DNA of 64,000 nucleotides. Source: Chitinophaga hostae (GTDB lineage: Bacteria; Bacteroidota; Bacteroidia; Chitinophagales; Chitinophagaceae). Positions within the stretch are counted from its first letter, which is position 1; each line of letters begins with the position of its first letter. The position numbers and the translations under genes were made by a program. The notes beneath the pieces were generated by a model. That model saw only the letters and a list, made by a program, of their open reading frames with translations. It did not search any database and was not told the DNA's origin. The stretch lies in assembly GCF_018224885.1 (NCBI RefSeq), contig NZ_JAGTXB010000025.1, positions 1-64,000 on the forward strand, read 5' to 3'. Of this stretch, positions 43,972-53,290 are shown in pieces.

Positions 43972-45462
43972 ATGAATTGCTTACATCATATTTTATACCA
44001 GAAGGAGAAGCATTTTGCCGCGAAACCGGCGATTATTTTCGGCGACACCATCATCAGTTACGGCGAATTGGTGGCAGAAACGGAGAAAATGGCGAAGTGG
44101 CTTCAGGTGGCAGGATTGAAAAAAGAAGACCGGTTGATAATTTTTTTACCTAATCATCCTATGGTGATTAAGCTGATAATGGCCGCTTCGCGGATAGGCG
44201 TTATCTTCATCGTTATTAACGACAAAACCACTCCTGCTACGCTGCAACGGATTATCGGTAATGCCGTGCCTTCCTGCATTGTGAGCAGCGGGCAATATAC
44301 CGGAATCATTGCGCAGGCTACAGCAGTGCCCCCGCTTCTTATAGAAGAAATTGATTTACATGGCACACCGTTAATGGTTGCCGAAACAGTAGGAAATAAC
44401 GATAAAGATGCCATCGCCGGCTTAATCTATACTTCCGGAAGTACGGGTGAACCCAAAGGAATTGCTACCACGCATAGGAATATCCTTTTCTCAGTGCAGG
44501 CGATTCAGCAAGCGCTTGATATCAGGGAAACAGATATTATTGGCAGTTTTTTACCATTGTCTTTTGATTACGGGTTATACCAGGTGTTTTTGGCTTTTAA
44601 TGTTGGCGCAACCATCATGTTGGGGATGGAAGGAGAAGCCGGGCCACTTATCGCCAACAGGATTGTTGAAACAAAAATAACCTGTCTCCCCATCAACCCG
44701 CATATATTCGAAATGCTGGTAAAGTTAATAGAACGGAAAGGAGGCGGCTGTTACTTTCCGGATGTCCGGCTGATTACTAATACAGGGTCCTATCTGAGTT
44801 ATGATCTTATTCTTCGCTTTAAACAGTACTGCCCACATGTAGATGTTGCCCTCATGTTTGGGTTAACAGAATGTAAGCGGGTATCTATTTTACCTCCGGC
44901 AAAGCTGATCAAAAAAAAAGATTCTGTAGGCATACCCTTGAGCGGCACTCGGTGTTTTATCATCGATCAGGCGGGGAATGAGGTGGAAAGAAATACCAGG
45001 GGAGAGCTGATCGTTCAAGGGGAACATGTTACAGCGGGATACTGGAATAATGCTATTCAAACCCATGAGAAATTTAGGGTATGGGCTGGTAATAATATCA
45101 GGTCATTGTTTACAGGCGATACCTGTAGCATGGATGAAGATGGATATCTGTATTTCTATGGCAGAAACGACGAACTGCTGAAGAACAAGGGATTTCGCAT
45201 TTCTGCGTTGGAAATTGAGCAGGAGGCCGCCCGGATTGTCCGCTCTGATAAGGTGGCAGTGGTATCTGCCGGTAATGAAAACAGCATCATATTGCTGCTG
45301 GAAAAACAGGCGTCAATTTCTGAAAGTATGCTGTTGAATGCTTTGAGAGAATGCCTGGAGGAATATAAGGTGCCGGACAGGGTCATTTTTGTTGACGCGA
45401 TTCCCCGTAATGTAAATGGAAAAATCGATAAAAAAGCATTAAAACTTAGTTATGGATTATAA
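43972..45462 (+). CDS. AMP-forming acyl/aminoacyl-ACP ligase
   Basis: A 496-residue adenylate-forming enzyme: P-loop YTSGSTGEPKG (153-163), GLTECKR and the later FTGDTCSMDEDGYLYFYGR motif, and the C-terminal catalytic Lys in RNVNGKIDKKALK. It activates a carboxylic or amino acid with ATP and loads it on a thiol. It overlaps the downstream decarboxylase gene by 11 bases, which in turn overlaps a carrier protein gene, so it almost certainly loads that carrier. The layout parallels the butirosin trio of ligase, decarboxylase and ACP. Confidence 0.88.
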   Translation: MNCLHHILYQKEKHFAAKPAIIFGDTIISYGELVAETEKMAKWLQVAGLKKEDRLIIFLPNHPMVIKLIMAASRIGVIFIVINDKTTPATLQRIIGNAVPSCIVSSGQYTGIIAQATAVPPLLIEEIDLHGTPLMVAETVGNNDKDAIAGLIYTSGSTGEPKGIATTHRNILFSVQAIQQALDIRETDIIGSFLPLSFDYGLYQVFLAFNVGATIMLGMEGEAGPLIANRIVETKITCLPINPHIFEMLVKLIERKGGGCYFPDVRLITNTGSYLSYDLILRFKQYCPHVDVALMFGLTECKRVSILPPAKLIKKKDSVGIPLSGTRCFIIDQAGNEVERNTRGELIVQGEHVTAGYWNNAIQTHEKFRVWAGNNIRSLFTGDTCSMDEDGYLYFYGRNDELLKNKGFRISALEIEQEAARIVRSDKVAVVSAGNENSIILLLEKQASISESMLLNALRECLEEYKVPDRVIFVDAIPRNVNGKIDKKALKLSYGL

Positions 45463-46675
45463 GGATTTAATCGGTAGTTACGGGAGCCCTTTATATGTTT
45501 ATGATATAAACAAAGTAATAGCTGCATATCAGCATTTGCAGACATGCTTGCCGCCGGAAGCTGCAATTTTTTATTCGGTAAAAGCTAACCCGCATCCGTT
45601 CATTATCCGCCAGCTCTATGACTGTGGAGCGGGAGTAGAAGTGTCTTCTCCCGGCGAAATACACGCCGCTCTCCAGGCAGGAGTGGCGGCAGAGCGGTGC
45701 TTGTTTACAGGTCCTGGGAAAAGTATATCCGATCTGGAATTTTCGTTACATAAGGGTATCGCTTTTTTTTCTGTTGAATCGGAAATGGAACTTCGCCGGA
45801 TAGAAAAGGCAGCAGATAATTTTCCTGCAACGGAAATCAGTTTATTGCTGCGCATTAATCCGGTACAAGCCGCCAGGGGAATATCATTGACGATGATGGG
45901 GAAGGATTCTCAGTTTGGAATTGATGAAGCGCTTATTATCAGCTATCCGGAAAGGTTTAAATCCCGGAAAAAGAATGTGGCGATAGTGGGATTTCATACT
46001 TACATGGGATCAAATATCACGACGATAGCACATCTGACAGAAGCTTTTGAGATAGGACTGCAATGTGCCTGCAGGATGGGGAACGCATTGAATATAAAGC
46101 CGGAAGTAATAAACCTGGGAGGTGGTTTCTGGCATCCCTTCGCCAACAACGAGCCATCGCCCCGGTATGAGCCGCTGCAACCTGTTGTGGCAGCCCTTCT
46201 GGCTCGTTATTTTCCAAACCATCGCCCGCGATTTATTTTCGAGTCAGGCCGTTTCCTGGTAGGGGCAAGCGGATGTCTGGCAACTACAGTGCAGGACGTT
46301 AAATGGTGCCGCAATACACAATATGGAATACTCGACTCCGGTATTAACCACCTGGGCGGAATGGCCGGATTGAGGAGGGTACCCAGGTATGAAATAGATA
46401 TCCATAAAGAAGACAAAGCTCATGAGCCGCTTTCCTGTTGGGTGCTGGCCGGACCGCTATGTACCCCGCTGGATGTTTTTACCTATGATATTACCACAAC
46501 TCCTTTTTTTTGCGGAGATATTATCGTTATAAAAAATGTAGGCGCTTATAGTCTCACGGCCAGTTTGATCGGCTTTCTGAGTTTTGAACCACCTGTAGAA
46601 ATCTGCGTACTCGACGGAACAGTCTGTGAAGTATCGAAACTGGAAATTAACAGAAAAAAAATAGCATATATATGA
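45452..46675 (+). CDS. PLP-dependent decarboxylase, DAP/ornithine fold type III (BtrK-like)
   Basis: A 407-residue protein with the PLP Lys44 in FYSVKANPHP, the AGVEVSSPGEI segment, a glycine-rich phosphate loop (VINLGGGFWHP) and the C-terminal interface motif GPLCTPLDVF. The fold is that of diaminopimelate decarboxylase. The ligase-decarboxylase-ACP arrangement suggests that it works on an amino acid tethered to the carrier, as BtrK does on glutamyl-ACP in butirosin biosynthesis. The same arrangement also occurs in exosortase-associated clusters. Confidence 0.88.
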   Translation: MDYKDLIGSYGSPLYVYDINKVIAAYQHLQTCLPPEAAIFYSVKANPHPFIIRQLYDCGAGVEVSSPGEIHAALQAGVAAERCLFTGPGKSISDLEFSLHKGIAFFSVESEMELRRIEKAADNFPATEISLLLRINPVQAARGISLTMMGKDSQFGIDEALIISYPERFKSRKKNVAIVGFHTYMGSNITTIAHLTEAFEIGLQCACRMGNALNIKPEVINLGGGFWHPFANNEPSPRYEPLQPVVAALLARYFPNHRPRFIFESGRFLVGASGCLATTVQDVKWCRNTQYGILDSGINHLGGMAGLRRVPRYEIDIHKEDKAHEPLSCWVLAGPLCTPLDVFTYDITTTPFFCGDIIVIKNVGAYSLTASLIGFLSFEPPVEICVLDGTVCEVSKLEINRKKIAYI

Positions 46676-46926
46676 AAGAACGTTTTTTTAATATTTTAAG
46701 ATCGTACCTGAAGTTTGCACCGGAGGCGGAAGTATTTGACTGGAATGAACCACTAAAGAACATGGGGTTGGATTCTATGGCTTCCATCAACCTGGTCATC
46801 GTTATTGAAGATGAGTTTGGAATTATTATTCCGGACGAATATTTGAACGCTGCTACGTTTAGGTCGGCTGCTACTTTATATCAGATGATTGGTAAAGTGA
46901 TGGATACTACGGATACTATAAAATAG
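46672..46926 (+). CDS. Acyl carrier protein
   Basis: An 84-residue four-helix protein with the phosphopantetheine Ser35 in MGLDSMASINLVIVIEDEF. Its start overlaps the decarboxylase stop by four bases. It carries the activated substrate for decarboxylation and, by inference, for reductive release by the acyl-ACP-reductase-like domain at 38225-41050. No phosphopantetheinyl transferase is encoded in the cluster. Confidence 0.9.
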   Translation: MKERFFNILRSYLKFAPEAEVFDWNEPLKNMGLDSMASINLVIVIEDEFGIIIPDEYLNAATFRSAATLYQMIGKVMDTTDTIK

Positions 46927-46931
46927 GAAAT

Positions 46932-48293
46932 ATGATACACATACATGCAGCGATGATAGGCAAACTTGTGAAAACCGCTATTCCACTTTCTTTTGGCGGA
47001 CTCGCAATTACTTTTCTTGCCATTATGGATGGTATATTTGTTTACCGGTATGCTGCTGCTGCCTATGAGGCCATTGTTTTATCAATCCCTTTAATTTCCG
47101 TAGTGAGTGGAATCAGTGCTGCCATAGCCGTAGCGATTGCCAATGGCGTTAGCCGCTCATCTGATGAAAGTACGCTATTCCGGGAGATTTATGTCGTGTT
47201 CATTATTGCTCTTATATTGGCCATCGCCGTTTTTCTACTGTCTAATGGATTAACAGATCGTATAATCGGTTATTACAGGATTGGGGAAGTGCCTACGGGT
47301 GGGTACTTTCGCATTTACTGGCGCAATATGATTTCCGCGTTTGTATTGCAGGTATATTTTAGTTTGCTGGTGCAGTTTATTACTTCTATTGGCAAAATCA
47401 GGCAGGCAAATATCGCGTTGTTGGTAATGCTGGGGGTTAATCTTCTTGTAAATCCCCTGTTGATATTCATGATGGGGTATGGAATTAAAGGAGCTGCTAT
47501 TGCTACCAATCTTTCTTACCTGGCAGGTTTTCTTGTGATTTTTGGAATATGGCTATGGCCGGCGAGAAGTACGTTTTACCGGTTATGCAGGTTTGGAAAA
47601 TGCATGGTGCATAACCGGTTACTTCAGGTTACAGTTAAGGCCCAGGTAACAGATGTCGTGTCCGTATTTATTTCCTCCATGGTATTTACCATCAGGAGTG
47701 TTTTATTTACTAAGCTGGCACTCGGGCAAGGGCCGTTGGCTATCACCGTATTTGGTATTGCAGAGCAACTTAAGAATATCTGCATTATGCCAGTAAGAGG
47801 AGTAGTATCTGCCTACCTGGTCGAATTCGGTAAACTGCTGTCTCAAAGAAATATAGCAGGCTATGCAACAGTGTACTGGCAGGCAACCATCATTACAGGT
47901 GTGGTTCATTTTGGGATTGGACTGCTGTTTGTACTAACATCAGGATATATAGCAGATATATACGGCATTACAGACGTGTCTGCCAGGAACCTGCTGCGTT
48001 ATTTTATATTTTATACTTTTCTTATTCTTCTCGTGGAAATATTACCGCGATGTGCGCAGTTTGGCTTTCTATCTGTAGGGAAACCAGGCATTTTCATATC
48101 GCATAGTATTGTTACCGTGACATTGAGCTATGCTTTTATGATGGCTGCAATGAAGTATCAGCCGGTGGAGGGGTTAATGACCGGGCAACTCTCAGGCATC
48201 CTGCTTACGTCCGTCATCTTTGTATTTATTTTTTTTCGGATACTGAAGAAATTGAGCCGGCAGCCGGATATCCGTTTGGCTGGTAGCGGGTAG
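46932..48293 (+). CDS. MATE-family multidrug efflux transporter
   Basis: A 453-residue membrane protein with about 12 helices and the MATE pattern: FGGLAITFLAIMDGIFVYRY at the start, GISAAIAVAIANGVSRSSDE, and the mid-protein repeat FGIAEQLKNICIMPVRGVVS. It uses an ion gradient to export small, often cationic, organic molecules. In this operon it is the likely exporter of the product. Confidence 0.88.
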   Translation: MIHIHAAMIGKLVKTAIPLSFGGLAITFLAIMDGIFVYRYAAAAYEAIVLSIPLISVVSGISAAIAVAIANGVSRSSDESTLFREIYVVFIIALILAIAVFLLSNGLTDRIIGYYRIGEVPTGGYFRIYWRNMISAFVLQVYFSLLVQFITSIGKIRQANIALLVMLGVNLLVNPLLIFMMGYGIKGAAIATNLSYLAGFLVIFGIWLWPARSTFYRLCRFGKCMVHNRLLQVTVKAQVTDVVSVFISSMVFTIRSVLFTKLALGQGPLAITVFGIAEQLKNICIMPVRGVVSAYLVEFGKLLSQRNIAGYATVYWQATIITGVVHFGIGLLFVLTSGYIADIYGITDVSARNLLRYFIFYTFLILLVEILPRCAQFGFLSVGKPGIFISHSIVTVTLSYAFMMAAMKYQPVEGLMTGQLSGILLTSVIFVFIFFRILKKLSRQPDIRLAGSG

Positions 48294-48358
48294 CATTCGG
48301 TATTACGGTGCTATTACTTATATAAACCAAAATATTTTTTAATTATTAAAGTATCGTT

Positions 48359-48754
48359 ATGAAGAAATACGGGATTTTAATTTTAGTTAAGCACTCAGAT
48401 CTTTACTTCCAGCAAACACCTGAAGAAGAAGCGGAAAGTCAGCTTGCGGTTAATAATTTTATTAGCTCATGGCAACCGAGAATAGTGCAAACATTTGGAT
48501 ATCATGCCTGTGGTCTTGGGGAATATGACTGGTTTGGCTTGTTTGAAGTGGATGAAATCGCTGACTGGGAGGCTTTCAGGGAAGAATATCACCGGCGATT
48601 CCGGGGACGAACAGTGAAAAGAGATGTTGTAATTGGCGTCAGTCACCCGGCTTTTGTGGAGGCAACTAAAGATATTGACCATTACAAAAAATTAAGGGAA
48701 ATGAATATTCTTCCCGGAATGGCGGAAAAAAACAATCATTATGGAAAGAATTAA
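48359..48754 (+). CDS. Small protein, likely dimeric alpha-beta barrel
   Basis: A 131-residue protein starting MKKYGILILVKHSDLYF. The pattern of beta strands and helices (YDWFGLFEVDEIADWEAFRE) suggests a ferredoxin-like dimeric alpha-beta barrel, as in darcynin-, EthD- or monooxygenase-type small proteins. No confident family. It overlaps the RibB-like gene by 14 bases, implying linked function. Confidence 0.55.
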   Translation: MKKYGILILVKHSDLYFQQTPEEEAESQLAVNNFISSWQPRIVQTFGYHACGLGEYDWFGLFEVDEIADWEAFREEYHRRFRGRTVKRDVVIGVSHPAFVEATKDIDHYKKLREMNILPGMAEKNNHYGKN

Positions 48755-49358
48755 TAAAGCGGTAGAATATTTAGCTACAGGAAAACCTGTACTGATTTCT
48801 GATTCGGTTGACCGCGAAAATGAATACGATATTGCATTTTCAGCACGGCATGTAAATCCGCAGCTGGTAAAATTATTGCAGGAGCGCGGCGGCGGCTTAC
48901 TATGTCTGGTACTTAGCAGTGAGAAGGCCGGTGAGCTGGGCATTCAGAGACTCAATTCCAACGGGAATGATTTTTTTGATACGCCCTTTGGTTTTCCGAT
49001 TTCTTATAAACACATGACACATTCAGCCGTTTCGATCGAAGGAAGGGCACATACTATTGTAAAGGTAAGCGAGCAATGTGCCAGTATCCAGAACTTTGTT
49101 ATCCCGGGGCATATCGCCACCCTGATTGCCAAAACCGGTGGCTTACTGGAAAGAAACGGACATACGGAAGCGATCGTTGATTTGCTGAAATTAGCGGGTG
49201 AACCTCCCGTTGGGGTGCTCTGTGAAGTACAGGGAATTAACGGAGGGATGGCAGATCAGCGGGAGTTGAAGGAAATATTCAGCGACATAGATACCTGCGA
49301 AGTTTCTATAAAAGAAATTGCGGAATTTATAAACGGAAGAATGAAAAATGATGATTAA
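48741..49358 (+). CDS. RibB-like protein (DHBP synthase fold) with altered substrate loop
   Basis: A 205-residue relative of 3,4-dihydroxy-2-butanone-4-phosphate synthase. The acidic metal loop is kept (Asp24-Arg-Glu26-Asn-Glu28), as are Cys55, the GHTEA motif (140-144) and Glu162. The normally invariant stretch TTGVSAADR is HSAVSIEGR (94-102), the Gly after the acidic loop is Tyr29, and the Arg of RPGH is Ile121. Metal-assisted sugar-phosphate chemistry therefore seems possible, but with a different or modified substrate. It is encoded alone, without RibA, and far from riboflavin genes in this window. It overlaps the next aminotransferase gene by 11 bases. Confidence 0.85.
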   Translation: MERINKAVEYLATGKPVLISDSVDRENEYDIAFSARHVNPQLVKLLQERGGGLLCLVLSSEKAGELGIQRLNSNGNDFFDTPFGFPISYKHMTHSAVSIEGRAHTIVKVSEQCASIQNFVIPGHIATLIAKTGGLLERNGHTEAIVDLLKLAGEPPVGVLCEVQGINGGMADQRELKEIFSDIDTCEVSIKEIAEFINGRMKNDD

Positions 49359-50625
49359 AGACCTGGGGATTATTCCATCGGAAACAATCGCTAAAAAATT
49401 TTCTGCTAAACCGCATCAGGATACCCCGTTAATGACGGGTTTCGGGGAAGTGCTGCTGCCATGCCTGGAAGTATTAGGCGTCAGGCCGGAGCAGCTGCTG
49501 GCTGATACAGCTGCTTATACACCGGAATTGGGAATACCGGAGTTGAGAAGCTTAATTGCCGGAAAAATAAGTGGCCGGCTTGGCAGCAATATTTTATCAG
49601 ACCAGGTAGTTGTTTCGCCCGGAAGTAAAATGGCGATCTATAATCTTTTACAATCCCTGGAAGGCGATGTTATTATTCCGGTTCCTTCCTGGCCTACCTA
49701 CTTTACACAGGCCAAAATGCTGGGGAAACGGATTATTCCTTTTGAAGCATATCCATCCGGAGGTAGTGGTTTTGACCTGGCAGCATTCAAAAAACTGCTG
49801 CAACATGCGGCCGGCAACACGTTGATATTAAATTCTCCCAGTAATCCGACGGGCGCCGTTATTCAGCAGGAACAGATGGAGGAGATTGCCTGTCTTTGCC
49901 GTGCAGCCGACGTGTTCATTATCTCTGATGAGGTATATGCAGATATTGTTTTCTCAGATAATTTTTTCGTCAGCCCTTACCGGTATTCTCCTGACAACGT
50001 GGCCGTTATTGGAAGTATGAGCAAATCATTTTCCGGGGGGGGCTGGAGGGGCGGTTATTGTGTGCTACCGCAGGGGGAAGCAGGAACACAACTGAGAACA
50101 AATATTCATGCCATCGCCGGCGCCACCTGGTCCGGGTGTTCGGCCATCAGCCAGCATATTTTAATAGCCTTGTTGAGTGCCCGGCATACCCCGGCGCTGT
50201 TGCAGGTCATAAGTGACATGCATGAAGTAACAGGATTATCAATTTATAACAAATGGAAAGGAGAGATAGATATGCTTCCCCCTCAGGGCGCATTTTATCT
50301 TTACCTGAATTTTGATGAGTACAGGGAAAGCCTTGAGAGGAATTTATCAATCAGTAAAGGAAGTGAATTGGAAGCATTATTTAACAGGTACCAGGTACCG
50401 GCATTGTCCGCTCATCACTTTGGAGCAAATGAGTCACAGCTTTCCGTGAGGATCTCTTATGCACAACTACTGCAGCCAGATGCCGCTACGTTGTCCGGGT
50501 TTTTGAATATAAGGCAAAAGGAAGAACGGCTGTTGCTGTGGAAGCAATACTTACAGGCGTCAGATGCATATAAGTTTTTTGAACAACAGATGAAAATCAT
50601 ACAGCACAAGGTGTCTGGCGCCTGA
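49348..50625 (+). CDS. Class I/II PLP aminotransferase
   Basis: A 425-residue fold-type I enzyme with SPSNPTG (163-169), Asp194 in IISDEVYADI and the PLP Lys226 in SMSKSFSGGGWRGGY. It is similar to aspartate/aromatic aminotransferases. Possible roles are transamination of a keto sugar phosphate or of a keto acid precursor. It sits between the RibB-like gene and a second aminotransferase. The N-terminal Met of MMIKDLGIIP is chosen because it overlaps the upstream gene. Confidence 0.87.
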   Translation: MMIKDLGIIPSETIAKKFSAKPHQDTPLMTGFGEVLLPCLEVLGVRPEQLLADTAAYTPELGIPELRSLIAGKISGRLGSNILSDQVVVSPGSKMAIYNLLQSLEGDVIIPVPSWPTYFTQAKMLGKRIIPFEAYPSGGSGFDLAAFKKLLQHAAGNTLILNSPSNPTGAVIQQEQMEEIACLCRAADVFIISDEVYADIVFSDNFFVSPYRYSPDNVAVIGSMSKSFSGGGWRGGYCVLPQGEAGTQLRTNIHAIAGATWSGCSAISQHILIALLSARHTPALLQVISDMHEVTGLSIYNKWKGEIDMLPPQGAFYLYLNFDEYRESLERNLSISKGSELEALFNRYQVPALSAHHFGANESQLSVRISYAQLLQPDAATLSGFLNIRQKEERLLLWKQYLQASDAYKFFEQQMKIIQHKVSGA

Positions 50626-50641
50626 CTGCTATCTCATATAA

Positions 50642-50669
50642 CAGTGGCTGGTTGGATAAACAGCCACTG
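50642..50669 (+). promoter_or_regulatory. Hairpin inside the biosynthetic operon
   Basis: CAGTGGCTG and CAGCCACTG pair across a 10-base loop in the 81-base gap between the two aminotransferase genes. No T run follows. It may tune expression of the distal half or mark an RNA-processing site. Confidence 0.4.
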
Positions 50670-50706
50670 GTGAGCCCCTGATTTATGATGTTTAATTTTA
50701 AGTTAA

Positions 50707-51903
50707 ATGACGATATCAAATTTAAGACACAGAGGGAAAAAACCGAAAACGTACCTTTACCGGGATGGATATTATCTGGTTGACAATGCTGGAAAAAAAC
50801 TCCTTGATTTATCAGGTGGCACGCTTGTACAAACCCTCTATGAAACAACCTCCTTCCCGTATAATTTCGAAAATTATATGTTTACTCCTTCCTATGGAGT
50901 AACAACACCGGAAATTGAAAGACTGGAAGCCCGCATGCTGGAGAGGACGAAGCAGGTATTCGATGATATGGTATGGTGTTCAAGCGGAAGCGATGCCATT
51001 GAGATGGCCCTTAAACTGGTACTGCATCATGCCACTCATATGCACCCGGACCTGGCGCCTGCTGTGGCCGTATTGAAAGGAGCCTATCATGGTAATACAC
51101 TATTTGCCTCGGTGTTGAATGATCGCATAGGAAAGCGTTCAAACCTCAGTAAAGCCGCCGTAGAAGTATTGGTGCTGGATAATATAGAGACAGCGCCCTT
51201 AAATATTGCCGCTTATCAGCAAAGAACCGGCAAACAGCTGATTAGTGTTGTTGTTGATCCCATCAATATAACCGGCGATTTTGGTTACAGCATAGAACAG
51301 CTGAATACCTTTGTGAAGGCAATGGAGGATCTTCATGTGATCACAATTTTTGATGAAATTGCCTGTGGGTGTTACCGGCATGGATATTTCAGTATAGCGA
51401 CGGCCATGAAAACCCCTCCCCGGATAACCATTTTGTCGAAAGGGCTGACAAATGGCATAACGCCTTTATCTGTGTTGCTGTTGAATAATATTGGTACAGA
51501 TACACTTCCTGAAAATAGCCTTTCCTTTGGTCATACATTCGGCATAAATCCTTTTTCAGAACGTATTTGTTCATGGGTAATGGAAAGATACGACAAGCTG
51601 GAAGCGTCCGGCCAGATGAAAGCCTTGTCGGACTGTTTGCAGAAACAGGCCCTTGCGCTTGATAGCATACCGGGTATTCAGGCCAGGGCATACGTTCATC
51701 TTCTCAGGATAACGATTACTGACAAGACGTGCTGGCATCAGTTTAAAGCTACATTAACTGCCAGGCAACTATCGATGTATGAAACAATAGATTATGACCA
51801 AAGGTATACTTTTATTGTAGCCCCGCCATATGATATGGCCCCCGCTTTTTTATGCGAAATTTTTTCCGGATTTATACACGAATTTAAGTCAACCTGCTCA
51901 TGA
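50707..51903 (+). CDS. Class III PLP aminotransferase
   Basis: A 398-residue protein with WCSSGSDAIEMALKL, Asp216 in TIFDEIACGC and the PLP Lys245 in ILSKGLTNGITPL. Class III members act on terminal amines or aldehydes. It is distinct from the aminotransferase half of the fusion protein, from which it differs in length and sequence. It overlaps the glycosyltransferase gene by four bases. Confidence 0.86.
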   Translation: MTISNLRHRGKKPKTYLYRDGYYLVDNAGKKLLDLSGGTLVQTLYETTSFPYNFENYMFTPSYGVTTPEIERLEARMLERTKQVFDDMVWCSSGSDAIEMALKLVLHHATHMHPDLAPAVAVLKGAYHGNTLFASVLNDRIGKRSNLSKAAVEVLVLDNIETAPLNIAAYQQRTGKQLISVVVDPINITGDFGYSIEQLNTFVKAMEDLHVITIFDEIACGCYRHGYFSIATAMKTPPRITILSKGLTNGITPLSVLLLNNIGTDTLPENSLSFGHTFGINPFSERICSWVMERYDKLEASGQMKALSDCLQKQALALDSIPGIQARAYVHLLRITITDKTCWHQFKATLTARQLSMYETIDYDQRYTFIVAPPYDMAPAFLCEIFSGFIHEFKSTCS

Positions 51904-53030
51904 AAATACTGGCATGTCTGAGAGGGCGGCCCGGTCTGGGCCATGTAACACCGGGACTGGTACTGCTCGACTATATGAAGAAGAATATAGCCGGTTGTGA
52001 AATACTGATATGCTCTTATGATAATGGTATTTCATTTTTGAAAGAAACGGATTATAAGGTAGTTGACCTGAATATCAATCCTTCTTATGAATGCTGGGCA
52101 GGACTGAATGTAATTGATGATTTGTTATTGAAAGTGCAACCGGTCATACAGGACTTCGGTCCTGATTTTATACTATCCTCCGGGGAATACTTGCTTCCTG
52201 TAATACAGCCTTTTACCAACGCCAGGATGGGATTGATTTATAATCCGGAGGTTTTGATGGCCAAAGCCCATAACAGGCCATACAAAGATTTATTCTGTGA
52301 GCTGTTTTCAAGATGCGAGGTGCTGATAGCCAATGGCTATCCACTTCAGCAGCATGATATCTGGGAGGAAGCACAGCAGGTATATGAGCGGTCGGTTAAA
52401 ACATTGCTGGTGAGGTCCCCCAGGCTGCCTGTCAGGCAGAGCGTAAAAAAAACATTCCTGGTAGGAAATGGCGGTGGGGTAAGCCTCCCCGCCAATACGA
52501 GCACCTATAGCAACAGCGCAGACCTGGTGCAGATCTGGAAAAAACAAAATGTTGAATTTTTGCAGCACACATTGAGCATCATCAAAGAAGAATGTGAGGG
52601 TGAAGAAATAGAAGTACATGCTTTTCTTTGTGTAGATCAGCCGGATTATCTCCGGATAAGCGATCAGTTCAGGGAGGATAAACGTTTCCTGTTTTATGCC
52701 TTCTCTCCGCTGTATATAGATATTCTGGCTATCGCAAACCTCGTGGTTACCAGGGCTGGAGTAAGTTCAATCATGGAGATAGAACATTATAATAAACAGG
52801 CTATCATATGGCCTTTATACCAGCATGCGGAACAAATAAAAACAGTGGAGGAAGTCGCCGGCAGAAATACCAATATAGGCGCGTGGTATGAGGCAGCTGC
52901 CTTTAAAACATTATTTAGGGAGAAAATGACGAAAATAGCCGCAGCCGGTACGCTTGTCAGGCAACAGGCGACGGATGATGATTTTTCTTTTAAAACTATA
53001 GTAGATAAACTAATTAAAACTAAAATTTAA
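51900..53030 (+). CDS. GT-B glycosyltransferase (MurG/GT28-like)
   Basis: A 376-residue protein with a Gly-rich N-terminal motif (RGRPGLGHVTPGLVLLDYM) and the nucleotide-sugar-binding C-terminal pattern TRAGVSSIMEIEHYNKQAII followed by PLYQHAEQIK. It should attach a sugar to the product or an intermediate, possibly for self-protection. Donor and acceptor are unknown. Confidence 0.8.
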   Translation: MKILACLRGRPGLGHVTPGLVLLDYMKKNIAGCEILICSYDNGISFLKETDYKVVDLNINPSYECWAGLNVIDDLLLKVQPVIQDFGPDFILSSGEYLLPVIQPFTNARMGLIYNPEVLMAKAHNRPYKDLFCELFSRCEVLIANGYPLQQHDIWEEAQQVYERSVKTLLVRSPRLPVRQSVKKTFLVGNGGGVSLPANTSTYSNSADLVQIWKKQNVEFLQHTLSIIKEECEGEEIEVHAFLCVDQPDYLRISDQFREDKRFLFYAFSPLYIDILAIANLVVTRAGVSSIMEIEHYNKQAIIWPLYQHAEQIKTVEEVAGRNTNIGAWYEAAAFKTLFREKMTKIAAAGTLVRQQATDDDFSFKTIVDKLIKTKI

Positions 53031-53036
53031 TGTAAC

Positions 53037-53225
53037 ATGGCAACAACAACAAAAATTACCCTGACAAAGGAACAGATATCAGAAATTGCGCTGGCTCTGC
53101 GGGTAAAAGAAGACAAAATTCCAACCGAAATCAGTATCATAGCAATATCACCTGAAGCGGGAGAACGGAATAATATGCCGAAAGATATGCAGAGTAGCTT
53201 CTCTCCGGCTGTAATCATTACCTGA
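53037..53225 (+). CDS. 62-residue peptide, candidate RiPP precursor or peptide scaffold
   Basis: A 62-residue peptide starting MATTTKITLTKEQISEIALA, with an amphipathic N-terminal half and a C-terminal part rich in Ser, Pro, Met and branched residues (SSFSPAVIIT end). It lies 6 bases after the glycosyltransferase gene. A PqqD-like leader-binding protein is encoded 3 kb downstream, which is why a precursor role is suggested. There is no Cys or obvious cleavage motif, and no classical RiPP maturase. It could instead be a small structural or regulatory subunit. Confidence 0.6.
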   Translation: MATTTKITLTKEQISEIALALRVKEDKIPTEISIIAISPEAGERNNMPKDMQSSFSPAVIIT

Positions 53226-53290
53226 CGTACTTTTTTTATAGGCACGTTGGCAGTCTGATTAAACGGATCATTTTAAAACTTAGTAATTTA

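Noticed and set aside
53037..53225. Lanthipeptide or lasso-peptide precursor
   Set aside because: The peptide has no Cys, no lasso-type Thr/Gly-Asp/Glu ring pattern that I can place, and no lanthipeptide synthetase or lasso cyclase is encoded nearby.
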